Assembly (NCBI GenBank): GCA_003255025.1 | Contig: QANY01011938.1 | Location: 1 to 64,000 of the forward strand | DNA from: Datisca glomerata | Lineage: Eukaryota > Streptophyta > Magnoliopsida > Cucurbitales > Datiscaceae | DNA: 64,000 bases | Direction of reading: 5' to 3' | Part shown: one piece after another, positions 46,869 to 59,453 of the stretch | Position numbering within the stretch: position 1 is the stretch's first letter | How the letters are laid out: each line of letters begins with the position of its first letter | Made by a program: the position numbers and the translations under genes | The notes under the pieces: generated by a model | Seen by the model: the letters and a program-made list of their open reading frames with translations, nothing else | What the model was told of the DNA's origin: nothing | The model's database searches: none

Positions 46869-47403
46869 CGTACAGGCAAAATTTCACATGACACGTGACA
46901 AGATCTAGGCCGAAGACTCCATCGAAAAGAAGATAGAACGGGAACCATAAGATCAACTAAACGGTTATAAAGAACCGACCAATCATATGAAATTACATGG
47001 ATTGCCGATGTGACCATCCAAAGAGAAGCTAATCAAGGCCATTGGATTGATCAGACGGTTAAGATTCACTTAGTTGTTATGCTGATAAGTTAGATCTCAG
47101 AGAATATTCTATTGATCCTATTTTCAGATAGAGTTAGATAATTTATGTAAGATTATATGAATGCTTATAAAAAGGGGCAAAAGGTAACTCCAAAAAAAGA
47201 ACAACTCTCAACACTCATTAGCCTTGTAAATCATTTCCCCATAATGAAATACTATCAAAATCTATCCGTGATTTTTCCTCTATTTAAGGGTTTTTCACGT
47301 ATTTATTCTCTCATTCTCTCTCTAAATTATTATCTATATTTTTATATTATAATATAAGAAATTCACGATCAATTATCAAAGACGGTGAATTTGTTCCTTT
47401 ACA
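46869..47403 (+). repeat. Element D right LTR
   Basis: 535 bp, starting 'cgtacagg' (TG mutated to CG) after the purine-rich 'gtaatggggatcaa', ending 'cctttaca'. Confidence 0.87.
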
Positions 47404-47408
47404 CTCAC

Positions 47409-49073
47409 AATCTTAAAGAGTGCTGCATTTCTAAATATCTACGTTTCATTTACATATGTATATATATGAGTAAATTAAAAAAATATTGGAAAATTCACAT
47501 CATCTAACAAAATATTTGAGAGGTATATATAAAATACAATGATACTTTACTTAGAGTGATATATGGGATAAGTGTATTGGACAATGTATTTCACATCCAA
47601 CTTAGAAGCATTTTTAAGTTAAAATGACAACAATACTGTAATATGCTGCTTAGAATTGTAGATCAAAATAAATAATACTTATGATTGGTTATTCCAACGA
47701 ACATCTTACAAAAATATAGATTAGAATCACAATATGACTATGACTGAGATTTCTAACAACGTTATAAGACCGGTAAGGAGTAGAGGAGAATGGAACCTTG
47801 GCTCCATTAAACAAGGATGACGACGTCAAGAAAATCCAAATTAAGTAGTTCCAAAGCCACCGAACCAACGCACATGGTCGTGGACATCAACGCCCCCATT
47901 AGTTCTTTTGTTTTTTCCTTTTTTATATATTTCCCTCACTTCTTGCAAACAATTTATATGTTTTTTTCAAGCTCTGTCTAATTCGATTGAAAGAATAGAA
48001 AAATTAAATGTATAAGAGTAAAACTAACTATTTATTCGTTTTTCAACTTTTTTTTTCTTATTCAACCATGACGGTTAGCCCAAATGGTGGCAACTGGCCT
48101 CATATGATCATTCTTCTTGACAAAAAAAATTATATATTTGTTTTTATTTTATTTCTATTTCTTCTTTGATTTGCAAGATTTAAACACTTGAGTTAGTGTC
48201 TAAAACAAAAAAAACATAATTTTAGGGGTCATTTGATTTAAAGAAACGGATGTAATATTTTGAGTAATTAAATTATCATCTTTGAATTTAATTCCATAAA
48301 GTTGACAACAATCATTAATTATTTTTGGAGAAAGTCATAACTGAATTGCCTCAAAAAGTGAGGCACTATTCATAATTACATTGGCAAGGTAATTATAATC
48401 AAATTACCTTTGTATCATTCCCCTTTTTCGAAAGCAATGTCTAAATGCTACTTAGAAAATTATTTGCATTATTATGATGAAGAATATCTCAACATTATTT
48501 AAAATAATATCAATCTAATATCCATCATATGACTAAATTTATAGTCAAATAAAATTAATTGTATTAAAATTTAGTCAAATATTATTAAACAGTAATTCTA
48601 AACTCAAAATTTTAAATTTTAATCCAATATTATTAAAATTAAAGTTAAAACTACACATCGTTTGTGTATAATATTAAATAAAAGTGATTTAGATGACTTC
48701 AAGTTATTACATACATTTTTTCACAAAATTAAACCTACCAATCATATCAATCTAAAAAAATTATTTATTCAATAGATTATCATACACATCAAAAAATGTT
48801 ATTCATTTTTTCCATCAATTCAATTGTCTTACATTATTTTCTCATCAATTCAACTATAAGAAGTTTTATATATTTCTCAAGCTATATATGTCTCAGATGT
48901 CATAATTTTTTTTTTCTTTCACGTACGAAAATAGATAGTAAGACCTTGACTAGTCTAAAAAATTCAAGTACTAATAAATTGATTGGAAAAAAGTTGAGGT
49001 CTAATAAAATACAAAAAACAAATGTCATAGTTCAAGAAGAAAACAAGTTATCATAACTTTTCTAAAAGTCATG
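47409..49073. other. Intergenic, AT-rich
   Basis: About 1.7 kb between elements D and the hAT element. No gene recognised; a vague 'ggggtcatttg' start near 48227 has no matching partner. Confidence 0.5.
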
Positions 49074-49553
49074 CCTAAAATTAGGGGTGCTCACGGTTCG
49101 GTTTGGTAGGTTATTTGAACAGAAACCGAACTGAATCGAAAGACACAGTTCAAACCTACCCCAAACGGAACTGAACCGAGAGTCACGGTTCAGTTTGGTT
49201 CGGTTCATCAGTTCGGCCTATTTTCTGTACAATTTTTTTAGTGTATTCTCATTCTTAAACTTGAAATTTTCATGTCTAGCAACCTAAAAAAGCATCAAAT
49301 TTATCACAAATCATATTGATCATTTAAACATAAAATAAAATTCATGTCTAGTCACTTCATATCTCAAATTTATTACAAATCATACAAGGCAACATATAAA
49401 CATAACAACATTTAAACATAAAATAAGAAATAAGACAGATTGTTCTATTTAAACATAACAACATGATAAGAAAAATATAAAGTTCTTCATTCTTCAATCT
49501 CCACTACCAATATCACACCAACACCGTAGTAATCCCAGACTTGCAACACTATG

Positions 49554-51689
49554 TTAAAATAGCATGAAAAAAATATAAACTTGTAAAAGAAATGTAATAC
49601 AAGTACTAAGTTCAAAGGTACCTTTATCAAGTTCAACAAATTCTAGAATTGTCTCGTTGAGGTTAATAATATTCACCGGTTGACTCATGATCCAATTTTT
49701 TGTACAAATAAGAAATTCAATTATTTTTGGAGCCAATGAACTGTGGATTGGATTTACTATACGACCACTGGTACTAAATGCTGACTCAAATGCAACTGTA
49801 GAGATATAAATTGCCAAAACATCTCCATCTATCAGGCTAAGAACATCATATCTTGAAGAGTTTACTCTCTACCAATTAAGAATATCCAAACTATCATCTC
49901 GTTTTAAATAAGGCTTTAACAAGTATCTTTTAATCTCATTCTTAACCTCCAAATTATCTTCCTCAAGCATGGCCATATCAAATCACGTGTTAATATTAAA
50001 TGGCTTGGGAATTCCATCAGCATTTCCATCTTACATTTCAACTGATTATGATGATTGTCCAACATGTTACATATCTTCTTGCAAATTAATCTTAAATTTA
50101 ACTTTGTACTCCTCATACAACCTCTTCAAAGTAGACATTACTTTCTTTTCCATATCAGCGGCAACATTACGCTCATACAAAAATTCACCACAACATTGGA
50201 CATATCTCATTTTAAAACGTGGATCAAGAACAACAGCAACATACAACATATAGTATACCTTTTCAGAACCTCCCCAATATTTGTCATATTTGGTTCTCAT
50301 GCTACTTAGCCATTTTTTTCAAAAGAAAATTGTTTGATTTGGAATAAGTTCGAATAATGCTTTCTATCAAACAAATCTCATTAAAATACATATTTGCCAT
50401 AACATTTAAAGAACCAGAAATCCTCAAGGTTACCTCATAAAAAACTTTCAAAAACTTGATGAACACACGAGCATTATCTCAATCCTCGTCTAGTGGAGGA
50501 TCAAGTTTCTTTTCATCTCCATGAAGCTCCATCAAATAATGTGCATCTTGCTCTCCAAGCCTATCAAATTCCTTTTGATACTTTTCAGGTGTCTCCAACA
50601 TCAAATAAGTGGAATTTCATATAGTAGAAACATCAAGAGACACTATGCTACTTGCAGTTGGTTTTGCAGCCTCAATACAAGTCTTAAACTTTTGAAATTG
50701 AGAGGGAGAAGACCTCACATATTTCATCGCCTTGCGGATTTGAATGATTGAGTCATTGAGGTCCTTCAAAGAATCACGCACAATGAGGTTAAGAATATGT
50801 GCGCAACATCTAATATGCATAAACTCCCCATCCAACACATGCCCGTCCCAATTTCTAATCGTCTTTCTCAAATAATTGATTGCGTCATCATTGGCACTTG
50901 CATTATCAACTATGATCGTGAAAACTCTCTCAATACCCCAATCAAGAAATAATTTTCAATATCCATATCAGTTGACTCCCCATTATGATTAACAATTGGA
51001 CAAAAGTTAATAATTCTTTCATACAATTTCCAATCATTGTCAATAAAGTGTGCAGTGATTACCATGTAACTAAGATTTTGCACCGATGTCCAAGTATCAA
51101 TGGTAAGACGTAACCTCTGATTCTTATTTGCAAAAACCTTTTCAAATTTTCTTTCTTCTACAAAAAAAACATTAACGCAATCTCTAGCAACAATTATCCT
51201 AGAGGAAATAACAAACTTAGGTTGCATCATCTGACAAAACTCACGAAACCTTTAGCCCTCTACCACCATAAAGAATAGTTCATCCTTAATGATCATTCTA
51301 GCAAGCAACATTCTACATTTCTCAGTATTAAAAGTCATACTAGAGAGTGTACATGTATTTTCACTTGCTCATTTGCTAGTTGTGTTGCTAGTAGTAAAAA
51401 CTAACATGTTTTTTTTCTTCTAGTCAACAAATATAGTAGGGTTCTTCTTACATCTCTTCAAGTGAGTCAATAAACAAGAAGTATCATTAGCACTAATACA
51501 AGATAACACACGCTTGCAATGGCTACAAGTAGCTTTCTCATCATCAATATCACTAGTTTCAATTCTAGAAAAATCATTCCAAACATCAGAAGGCTCTCGG
51601 TTAGATTTTCTCTTACCTAAATTATGCTTTGGAGGTTTTGAGTCTTTAACTCCAACATTTTCAATAACTACCGCATCAGCATTTAACAT
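49554..51689 (-). pseudogene. hAT transposase remnant (BED finger, DUF4413-like, hAT dimerisation)
   Basis: On the minus strand, in order: a BED finger at 51689-51420 ('SDVWNDFSRI', then C-x2-C, 'LLTHLKRC'); 'RLTIDTWTSVQNLSYMVITA' (51230-50910); a 1-nt shift into 'FTIIVDNASANDDAINYLRK', the segment carrying a catalytic Asp; then 'MHIRCCAHILNLIVRDSL' (50871-50617); a DUF4413-like piece ('LDPRFKMRYVQCC', 50300-50067); and the C-terminal dimerisation region ('STVAFESAFSTSGRIVNP', 49817-49620). Stops, for example near 51254, and several frameshifts separate the pieces, so the enzyme is dead. The part from BED finger to dimerisation region is all represented. Confidence 0.88.
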
Positions 51690-51759
51690 CTAGTAAACAC
51701 ACAAAATTTTACTTAGTAGGACAAACGAGAGATACAGATCTAAAACACAAAATTTAGAA

Positions 51760-52190
51760 TAAAAATGCATAATACAGAAGTTCTAGAGTAGAACAAACAT
51801 AATCATAATACAGTATAGATCGTAATACAATCCATAATACATATTCTGAATTGATTGAGCAGCATACAAAACAAAAAATTCATAAAACATAAAATTCTAA
51901 ACAAAAATTCATGATACAGAAGTTCTGTAACGGAAAAAACACAAATCATAATACAATCCAAAATACATATTACGAATCTATGATTGAGCAGTATACATAA
52001 CAAAAAATTCATAAAACATAAAATTCAGAACAAAAATTCATAATACATAAGTTCTGTAATAGAACAAACATAAATCATAATACAATCCATAATACATATT
52101 ATGAATCTATGATTAAGCAGTTTACAGAACAAAAATTCAGAACAAAAAAAAAATCAAAGATTCAAACAAAAGAGCAGTATACAGAACAAA
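51760..52190. repeat. ~130-142-bp tandem repeat inside the hAT element
   Basis: Three copies, with 'attcataatacagaagttctg' variants at about 51764, 51907 and 52036 and 'aatccataatacatattatg' in each. Lies upstream of the BED exon, probably leader or intron. Confidence 0.85.
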
Positions 52191-52836
52191 AAAACATGAG
52201 CAATAGTCGAAACACATATCTGAAAGAAACATATCTACAGTCAAACAATATAGATCTAAGCTTAAACCAAACATAAATCAGAGAACACAAAGATGAGAGA
52301 AGGGAGAAATTCGTGAAGGATTACCTGGAGAGCTTATGAGAGAAATCATGAAAAAGGAGACTCAGAGTCTCAAACAAAAAACCCAAAAAATTTAGAAATG
52401 AGGAAGAGAGAAATCACGAGTTCCAGACTCAAGAGAAATTAGAGATCTGAGATTCAGATAATACTTATAGAAAAATCACGAAGAATGAGACATAAATGAA
52501 AAAACCCTAAAAGTTTTAAGATGAGGCATTGAAGAAGAGAGAAAATCACGAAGGTGAACGGGTGAAGTCGTGTAAGTGGAAATGAGCAAAACCCTAAAAA
52601 TTCAGCTTATATATGGGGTTAAAGACTCAAAACGACGTTGTATTGAAAAGTGTATGAGATAAACAACACTAGGGTATAAAACGACATCGTTTTACATAGG
52701 GATATTCAGTTCAGTTCAAAAATACATATTTTTTCAAACCAAACCAAACCGAGGTATATTAACTAACCGACCGAACCAATTATTTTCGGTTTAGCTTGGT
52801 CGGTTCGGAACCAAAATTTTCACCCCCACCTAAAAT

Positions 52837-54295
52837 GTATTTTAGTGACTCCTTAAGGGGGGAACGTTGTAGTGACACTATAGAATTATGAAGTTTTGTA
52901 GAAATGCTATATAGAAATGAAATTTATACATTATATACAAGCTGTATGAAACAGTTAAGAAAATCACAAATTGTAAGAGTTAATAGTCAGTCAACTATTT
53001 AATTCTAGCTCCAGATATTTTACTTATGGCTTCTTGAAATAAATTTATAATCTGCCATAATGGTTAAATCCTCATAATCATACTCATCAATCATGGTATT
53101 TATCACATTGTGCCCTAATTTTCATTTAAGATATTCTCAGATAATAAAGTAGAAAGATCTAAGCATAATATGTTTGGTGATTTACAGATATAATCAAGAA
53201 ACTTAGAAACCTTAGAAAAATGTTATATTTTTTGAGATTTTAGTTAAATAGCAAGTTCTCATAACTATCACAATGGATGAACCAAATCCCTAAAACGTAT
53301 ACTATATACTTATCATTAATTCAAAAAGTAGACTAAATTAGTTATTTTGTTAAAATAGTTAAAATCTAATAAATATTCAAAATTTTAGAAAATAAATATT
53401 TAAAAACATAAGGTTAATCTATCAAGATCTTTAATTTATGGAACAAAAATAATTAATTAAAAGTACCAAAATCTAGCCCGTTAGCTCAACACGCTGAAGC
53501 AGTACCCTAATGATTTACACATTTACAAAACCCGAATATATCATAGTTGACTTTGAGTAAATCATTAAATACTACTACTGAAATATTCTTATACTAATTG
53601 AGTTATGTATAAGAGTATCAGATAAATATTTATAAATCATAATACACCTTCCTGATGAAGTCATTTTCTAATATATGTTTATATTTCGGAAGGAGTTTCA
53701 TTGTTATACTACTAGGAATTCATTGAGATATGTAGAACAAATATCCCTAATACTTCATTGATAAACTAATTAATGATAACTCAATGACATTATTGTTGAA
53801 GAAATCAATTATGAATTCAACTATGTTCATATATATTAGAAAAAAATCAATGAGAGTAATATTTAAGTAATAAATATAAATGCAATCTATGTTTCATCAA
53901 TATTATAGTACTGATATACTATAAGTAAATCACTTATTGACTATTTGTGAATCATCGATAAGAAATTGGAACGATGTCGAAAATATACTTTGGATGTTTG
54001 AGACATTAATCAAAATTCTGTTGATTTTTTGAAAAGGAATCCAGACAATATGATGGTAAAAAGTAACTGAAGTTGCTAAGATTTGGAATTAAATGTAAAA
54101 AATGATTATTTTTTGAATTTAATCACTTAGCCAACAATGACCTAGTAACTTACTGTTTTAATTTTAAAATAACAGAAATTTTTTTATTCAAAACACATTC
54201 CTTAAATATAGTTGTCCACCATAAAATTGAAAAACTAGCTACATGGGCATAAATATAAACATACAATTACATTAATAATGAAAAATCTATATGTC
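52837..54295. other. Intergenic, AT-rich
   Basis: About 1.5 kb between the hAT element and element E. I recognise nothing. Confidence 0.5.
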
Positions 54296-54300
54296 ATGAA

Positions 54301-54524
54301 TGAAGACTTGTATAGAAAGATGAAAGAAGAGGGAAGAAGCTAAGAAGAAGAGATGAAGAAGAGAATGGTTAACACAAGAGAAATTATCATTACCTCGAAG
54401 ACAGAACCAAGAGTCTTCATATACAAGCTAAGAATATATATCTAAAGACTAGTTTTAAGAGAAGACTATAATGCCCTTAAACTAACTTAATCAATAACTA
54501 TCTGACTAATCTTATCTCCTTACA
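54301..54524 (-). repeat. Element E 3' LTR
   Basis: 224 bp; on the minus strand starts TGTAAGGAG after the purine tract 'ttgagggggga' and ends in CA. Longer than the other LTR by an A/G-rich stretch near 54325. Confidence 0.9.
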
Positions 54525-55180
54525 TCCCCCCTCAAACTTATCTGTGGATCAAGGATACGTTTGTCCCTTAAGTATGCAAACTGAGAGATAGGGAAAGACT
54601 TAGTGAAAAGATCAGCAAGTTGCATATGAGAAGGAATATATTTGACATCTAATTCCTTTTTCATGACTTTTTCCCTAACAAAGTGAAAATCTATTTCTAC
54701 ATGTTTGGTTCTAGCATGAAGAACGAGATCAGATGCCTAAGAAATTTCTGAAGTGTTATCACAGCATATTGTTAGAGCATGTGTTTAATACACATGAAAA
54801 TCCTTGAGAATTTATTGTATCCAACTAAGTTCTGGTGCGGTGTTTGCTAAGGCCATGTATTCGGCTTCTGTAGAGAACGTGCCATGGTTGCTTATTTCTT
54901 GGCACTCCAAGAGATGATGTTGGATCCAAGAAAGACTACGAAGCCATATGTGGAACGTCTATCACTTGGGTCTCCTACCCAATTCGCATCACTAAATGCC
55001 TACAAACGAAGATTAATAGGTTTTAAAAGAATATCATAGTTAAGAGTACCACTAATGTATCGTAATATACTTTTAGCAATACTGTAATGAAGAGAAGTGA
55101 AGGAATGCATAAACTAGCAAACATAGTTAAAAGCATAACTTAAGTCAGGTCTAGCGAAAGTGAGGTATTGTAAAGAACCA
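54525..55180 (-). pseudogene. Element E RNase H remnant
   Basis: Located between the RT pieces and the 3' LTR. Minus-strand fragments such as the region around 54830-54990 resemble the copia RNase H, but frames are short and broken. Confidence 0.55.
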
Positions 55181-55181
55181 A

Positions 55182-56245
55182 CTATGCTTTTATAATGTGT
55201 AACATCAGTAAAGGGGTTCCAACATGAGTGTATGAAGGAGATTTAATAGGACAATGAGATTGACAAGGTTCTACATTGCTCATTCCAGCTTTATGTAACA
55301 AATTACTGGCATATTTGTGTTGGTTAAGAAAAATTCTAGAATCTGTTCTGGTAATTTGAAGACCAAGAAAATAATTCAACTCTCTTAAATCAGTCATATC
55401 AAACATAGATTTCACATTACTAATAGATGAATTTGTGCCACTAATAATTAAATCATCAACATATAAAAGAATGTAGGTAACCGACGTAGAAGTGGCAGAA
55501 ATAAACAAAGAGTTATCGGCATGAGATGCAATGAAACCAACAGAAAGAAGATGACTAGTAAATTATTCAAACCATGCTCTTGGAACTTGCTTAAGACCAT
55601 AAAATGATTTATTTATTTTGCAAACAAAACCAGGATGTTGTCTATCTTTAAAACCTTAAGGTTAACACATGTAAACCTCTTCATTCAAATGACCATGTAA
55701 AAAAGAATTTTTGACATCAAGTTGCCTCAAAGGCCAATTATGTGTGACAGCAAGAGAAAGCATGATTAAGATAGTAGGTTTCTTACAAACAGGACTAAAG
55801 GTTTTATCAAAATCTAAGTCATCTCGTTGGTGATACCCCTTAGCAACCAATCGAGCTTTATGTCGTGCTATAGAGCCATCAGGATTATATTTAAGCTTAT
55901 ACACTCATATGCATCCCACAAGGTTCTTGTGAAGAGGAAAAGGCATAAGGGTCTAAGTATGTTGAGCAATTAAGGCATTATATTCATCATTCATTGCCTT
56001 TACCCAAGCTGGACTTTTGGCAGCTAAAGAATAAGAAGTTGGTTCAGATATAGTGTCATGAATCATGGGTGCAGAAACAGCAAGAGCACGTTTACGATGT
56101 ATACCTGACTTGGATCTGGTTTGCATAGGGTGTATGGAGTGTGTAATATTTGAGTTGTGTGTATGTGAAGCATTTGAAGCAAGAGGACCATCATTAATAT
56201 CAATATGCAGACCAGAGGAGATATTAAGGAAGTTAGTAGGCACAT
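55182..56245 (-). pseudogene. Element E reverse transcriptase remnant
   Basis: The linker and RT start are read at 56243-55953 ('SLAAKSPAWVKAMNDEYNAL'). The palm follows at 55904-55662 ('[18 protein letters not shown]', '[17 protein letters not shown]') and the box 'YILLYVDDLIISG' at 55508-55182. Stops or shifts at about 55950, 55660 and 55510 break it. Confidence 0.88.
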
Positions 56246-57600
56246 TACTAATATTGGCAGATTCAGGTTGATTGGAGTATCATCAGTATTGTCAGTATGA
56301 TGAACAAAAGCAGGATTACACACATCAGTACGGAAAGAATCAGTATAATATCTATTATTGTTGCTATTAACAACAACATCATGAAGTAAATCAGAAGCAG
56401 AATTGAATTGAGGAATCTTGGCAGAAGTGGTGTATGAAGAAGGCAAAGAAGAGGCAGAATTACCCTTACCAGAGATAGTTGAAGGATGAGGAGCAGATGG
56501 ATGATACCTATAATGTGGAAACACAGCAGGAGTAGGAATTGAAAAACTAGGTGCTGAAGTCTGACTTGTCTGCACAGAATTGTTAGCAGCAAAGGGAAAC
56601 ACGGTTTCATCAAATAAAACATGTCTAGAGATGTAACTTTTTTTGGTATGTAAGTCATATCATACGTATCATTTGTATTTAAGGCATAACCCAAAAATAT
56701 ACATTGGAGAGTCTTACTATCAAATTTATTTTTCCGATATGGTTTCAAACTTGGATAGCGAGCACATCCAAAGATTCTAAGAGAATCATATTGTGGCATT
56801 GTGCCAAAAAGTTTTTGAAAGGGAGACATGTTTTGAAGATTCAAATTTGGCATTCTATTAATTAAACAGGTTGAGACAGCGAAAAGCATAATTCCAGAAT
56901 GTAGTGGGAACAAAAGCAAAATGCATCGGTGTTAAACCAGTCTCAACTAAATGTCTATGTTTACATTCAGCATCCCATTTTGTTGTGGTGTGTGAGGACA
57001 TGTGATTTGGTGTTGTATACCATTTTCAAGCAGAAAAGTTTGAAAGGAATTATTGACATATTCCCCACCTCCATCAGATCATAAACATTTTATCTTGATG
57101 GAGAACATGGTTTCAACATAGGGCTTAAACATCTTAAACACACCAAAGACATCAGACTTATGCACAATAGGAAAGAACCAGGTGAATCTAGACATATCAT
57201 CAATGAATACAACATAAAATATATGACCTAAAACATAATTTATGGGAGAAGGACCCCAAAAATCAGTATGGATAAGATCTAAAGGAAAAGAATACAAGAA
57301 TCAGATATAGGAAAAGGTAACTTTACTATTTTATTAGTTATACAACTTATACAAGAAGAATTATCAAACATAGAAGAAGTACATGGCAAATGTGCTATTT
57401 TCTAGATTTGTTTACCAACGTTACTAGCGGGATGCCCTAGTCTAGAGAGCCAGATAGAATCAGTGATCTTTGCACAAGGATATGCAAGATGTTTCTTAGG
57501 TAAATTAACAAGTATTGGATAGAGACCACTCACACAAGTATCTTTATGCAGAAGGTGCATGGTTCCTTGTCCTGAATAAAGAAACATTCATTATCAAAAG
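56245..57600 (-). pseudogene. Element E integrase remnant
   Basis: Pre-integrase at 57587-57402 ends 'WLSRLGHPASN'. The core starts at 57297 ('LDLIHTDFWGPSPI', with the first catalytic Asp, then 'VVFIDDMSRFTWFFPI'). The downstream core (56919 on) reads 'CLINRMPNLNLQNMSPFQKL' and 'YDSLRIFGCARYPSLKPY'. The stretch with the second Asp and the Glu lies in disrupted sequence at 56920-57080. Confidence 0.83.
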
Positions 57601-57739
57601 TAAATCAAAAGTAAATCGCAATTTGTTATCAACACATAATTTATACACAGAGAGTAAATTAGAAGATAAATCAGAAACACAATAAACTTCAGACAAAGGA
57701 AATTTGTTGGTAGAAGTGTGAATCATACGAGATCATGTA

Positions 57740-57885
57740 TGAGAGATAGCTAAGGACTGCCCATTTCCAATAGAAAATCCTTCTTCACCATTATACTCAG
57801 AGGTGTTGAAAATATTTGCAAGATCATGTGTCAAATGGGTATTACACCCAGTGTCTGTAAGCTATACCTGTGAATCTGGTTGTAG
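57740..57885 (-). pseudogene. Element E protease remnant
   Basis: Minus-strand reading 'LTDTGCNTHLTHDL' fits the copia protease active site DTGAT-H, with Ala changed to Cys and Thr to Asn. Confidence 0.65.
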
Positions 57886-57886
57886 G

Positions 57887-58660
57887 TTATTTTGAGTAAT
57901 TCCATTCATTTCCACTATTTCTTCCTCCACAGAATCCCCTTCCTCTATTGTTACCTCGATTATTATATGATGAAACAAAGGTTGTGTTTTGGAGTGAAGC
58001 TTCTTGAATCTTGCTCTGAGATTCAATGTATCGTTCTTCTATTTTCAGAAGCACGTGGAGTTCCTCGAGAGACATTGGTTCTGCCCTGGTTCTTATAGAA
58101 GTTCTCACTGTGTTGTACTCTATTGGCAACCCATTTATGGTGTAGATTAGTATGTCTTCATCTTCAACATTGATTGAGACTGTTACCATCTTGTCTTTGA
58201 CTTCTTTAATACGCTGCATGTAGGAATCCAGACTTTCAGTAGGCTTCTTGGACATAGTCCGAAGGTCAAATTTCAACTGGAACTATGTGAGTTCGAGAAA
58301 GAGAAGAGAATCGGCGCTCAATTGATTCCCAAACCTCCTTCGATGTCCTACATCCAACAACACAGATAGTGCAATGGGGGAAATGGTTGCATTTGTCAGA
58401 GTCATAAGCGCATGGTCATGTGCAAACCATTGCTCAAATCTTGAATTCAAGATTTCAAGACCTTCATCGTTCTTAATAAATTTTGGAGGATACTTCACTG
58501 AGCCATCCACGAACCCGAATATCATATGAGCTTTCAATATGGCTGAGATTTGGTACTTTCATAAGATGAAATTTGTAGAATCAAGGCGAATTGATATGAG
58601 GTTACAAATATTGGATAGGAGGAAACTAGGTGAATGTGTATTTTAATCTGTACTAGCCAT
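57887..58660 (-). pseudogene. Element E gag remnant
   Basis: ATG at 58660 on the minus strand, then an early in-frame TAA. 'CNLISIRLDSTNFILWKYQI'-like gag start is visible over a further stop. It continues at 58537 ('AHMIFGFVDGSVKYPPKF') and 58276-57887 ('MQRIKEVKDKMV', 'EELHVLLKIEERYIES'). The end is Gly/Arg/Asn-rich, without a readable CCHC knuckle. Confidence 0.83.
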
Positions 58661-58833
58661 GGGCGAATTGAGGGACAAGCCAGGTTCTTTAGAACTTTGA
58701 GTTTGAAGGATCTTCCCAGAATAAAAAAAAGGTGGTAGATTGAGTTTGAGAAGTTTTCTGTGACATGGGTTGTGGATAATTTTCTGGGTTCTCAACCATG
58801 ATAATGACGCTGGTCAGATTGACTTTGATACCA

Positions 58834-59027
58834 TGAAGACTTGTATAGATAGATGAAGAAGAGAATGGTGAATACGAGAAAATATCATTACCTCGAATAC
58901 AGAACCAAGAATACTCTTCATATACAAGACAAGAATAGTGATCTAAAGACTAGTTTTAAGAGAATGACTATAATGCCCTTAAACTAACTAAGTCAATAAC
59001 TATCTGGCCAAACTTTATCTTCTTACA
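58834..59027 (-). repeat. Element E 5' LTR
   Basis: 194 bp, aligned with 54301-54524. Preceded inside by the primer-binding site (minus strand 'tggtatcaaagtc'). Confidence 0.9.
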
Positions 59028-59032
59028 ATGAA

Positions 59033-59453
59033 AACTTGTATGTTTATGTAAAGTGAAAAAAATGTCATTTACTAAATTCGCCTAGAAAACTTGTATATTT
59101 GTTTCAATTTTTTTAATATTTTCTACCAGAAGACGGGTTGAAATATAAATGGTTAAGCCAGTTACAACCAAGAATACTCTTCATATACACACACAAAAAA
59201 AACCTTTACATGTTCATATAGTTGAACTTTTTCTGTTCCCCGTTTCATCTATTTGATCTCTCTTCATACTTTTCTTTTATTATTTTCATAATAATGGAAT
59301 TCAAAAAGGGTTTTGTTGCTTCCACAGCTTTGGATGAACAATTGCAGATTTTAATTTTCAATTACTTCAGTCTTTCGACAGAAAAATGAAATATTTTACA
59401 TTCAAAGAAAATAAAACAACAAAAAAGACGAAAAGTGACTGAAGACTTCACTT
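59033..59453. other. Spacer and 3' UTR side of the zinc-ribbon gene
   Basis: AT-rich; no feature recognised apart from a short echo of element E near 59165 ('aagaatactcttcatataca'). Confidence 0.5.

Larger units (their letters stand above)
40410..47403 (+). mobile_element. Non-autonomous LTR retrotransposon D (gag only, TR-GAG/LARD-like)
   Basis: 6994 bp, with about 540-bp LTRs at both ends and a perfect 5-bp duplication CTCAC (40405-40409, 47404-47408). A primer-site region follows the left LTR. The only coding similarity is a broken gag (41019-42040) of the Ty3/gypsy Tat/Athila type; there is no protease, RT, RNase H or integrase. The remaining 5 kb is A/G-rich and filled with tandem arrays. 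It must have been mobilised by proteins supplied in trans. Confidence 0.88.
49082..52828 (-). mobile_element. hAT (Ac-like) DNA transposon, decayed
   Basis: 3747 bp. Termini TAGGGGTGCTCA and, at the other end, TGGGGGTGAAAA (reverse complement) share TNGGGGTG. A perfect 8-bp duplication CCTAAAAT (49074-49081, 52829-52836) is the length expected for hAT. Subterminal regions at both ends are rich in 'ggttcggtt'/'gaaccgaa' words. A broken transposase lies on the minus strand. Confidence 0.93.
54301..59027 (-). mobile_element. Copia retrotransposon E (short LTR), minus strand, decayed
   Basis: 4727 bp with about 200-bp LTRs, a perfect duplication ATGAA (54296-54300, 59028-59032), a primer site 'tggtatcaaagtc' (minus strand, next to 58834) and copia gene order on the minus strand. 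Coding frames are broken in several places. The short LTRs and compact size suggest an Ale-like lineage; this is inferred. Confidence 0.92.

Noticed and set aside
48227..48430. Possible MITE starting 'ggggtcatttg'
   Set aside because: No matching inverted end or target duplication could be found.
53476..53515. tRNA-like words ('cccgttagctcaacacgctg')
   Set aside because: No cloverleaf can be drawn; the B box and acceptor stem are missing.
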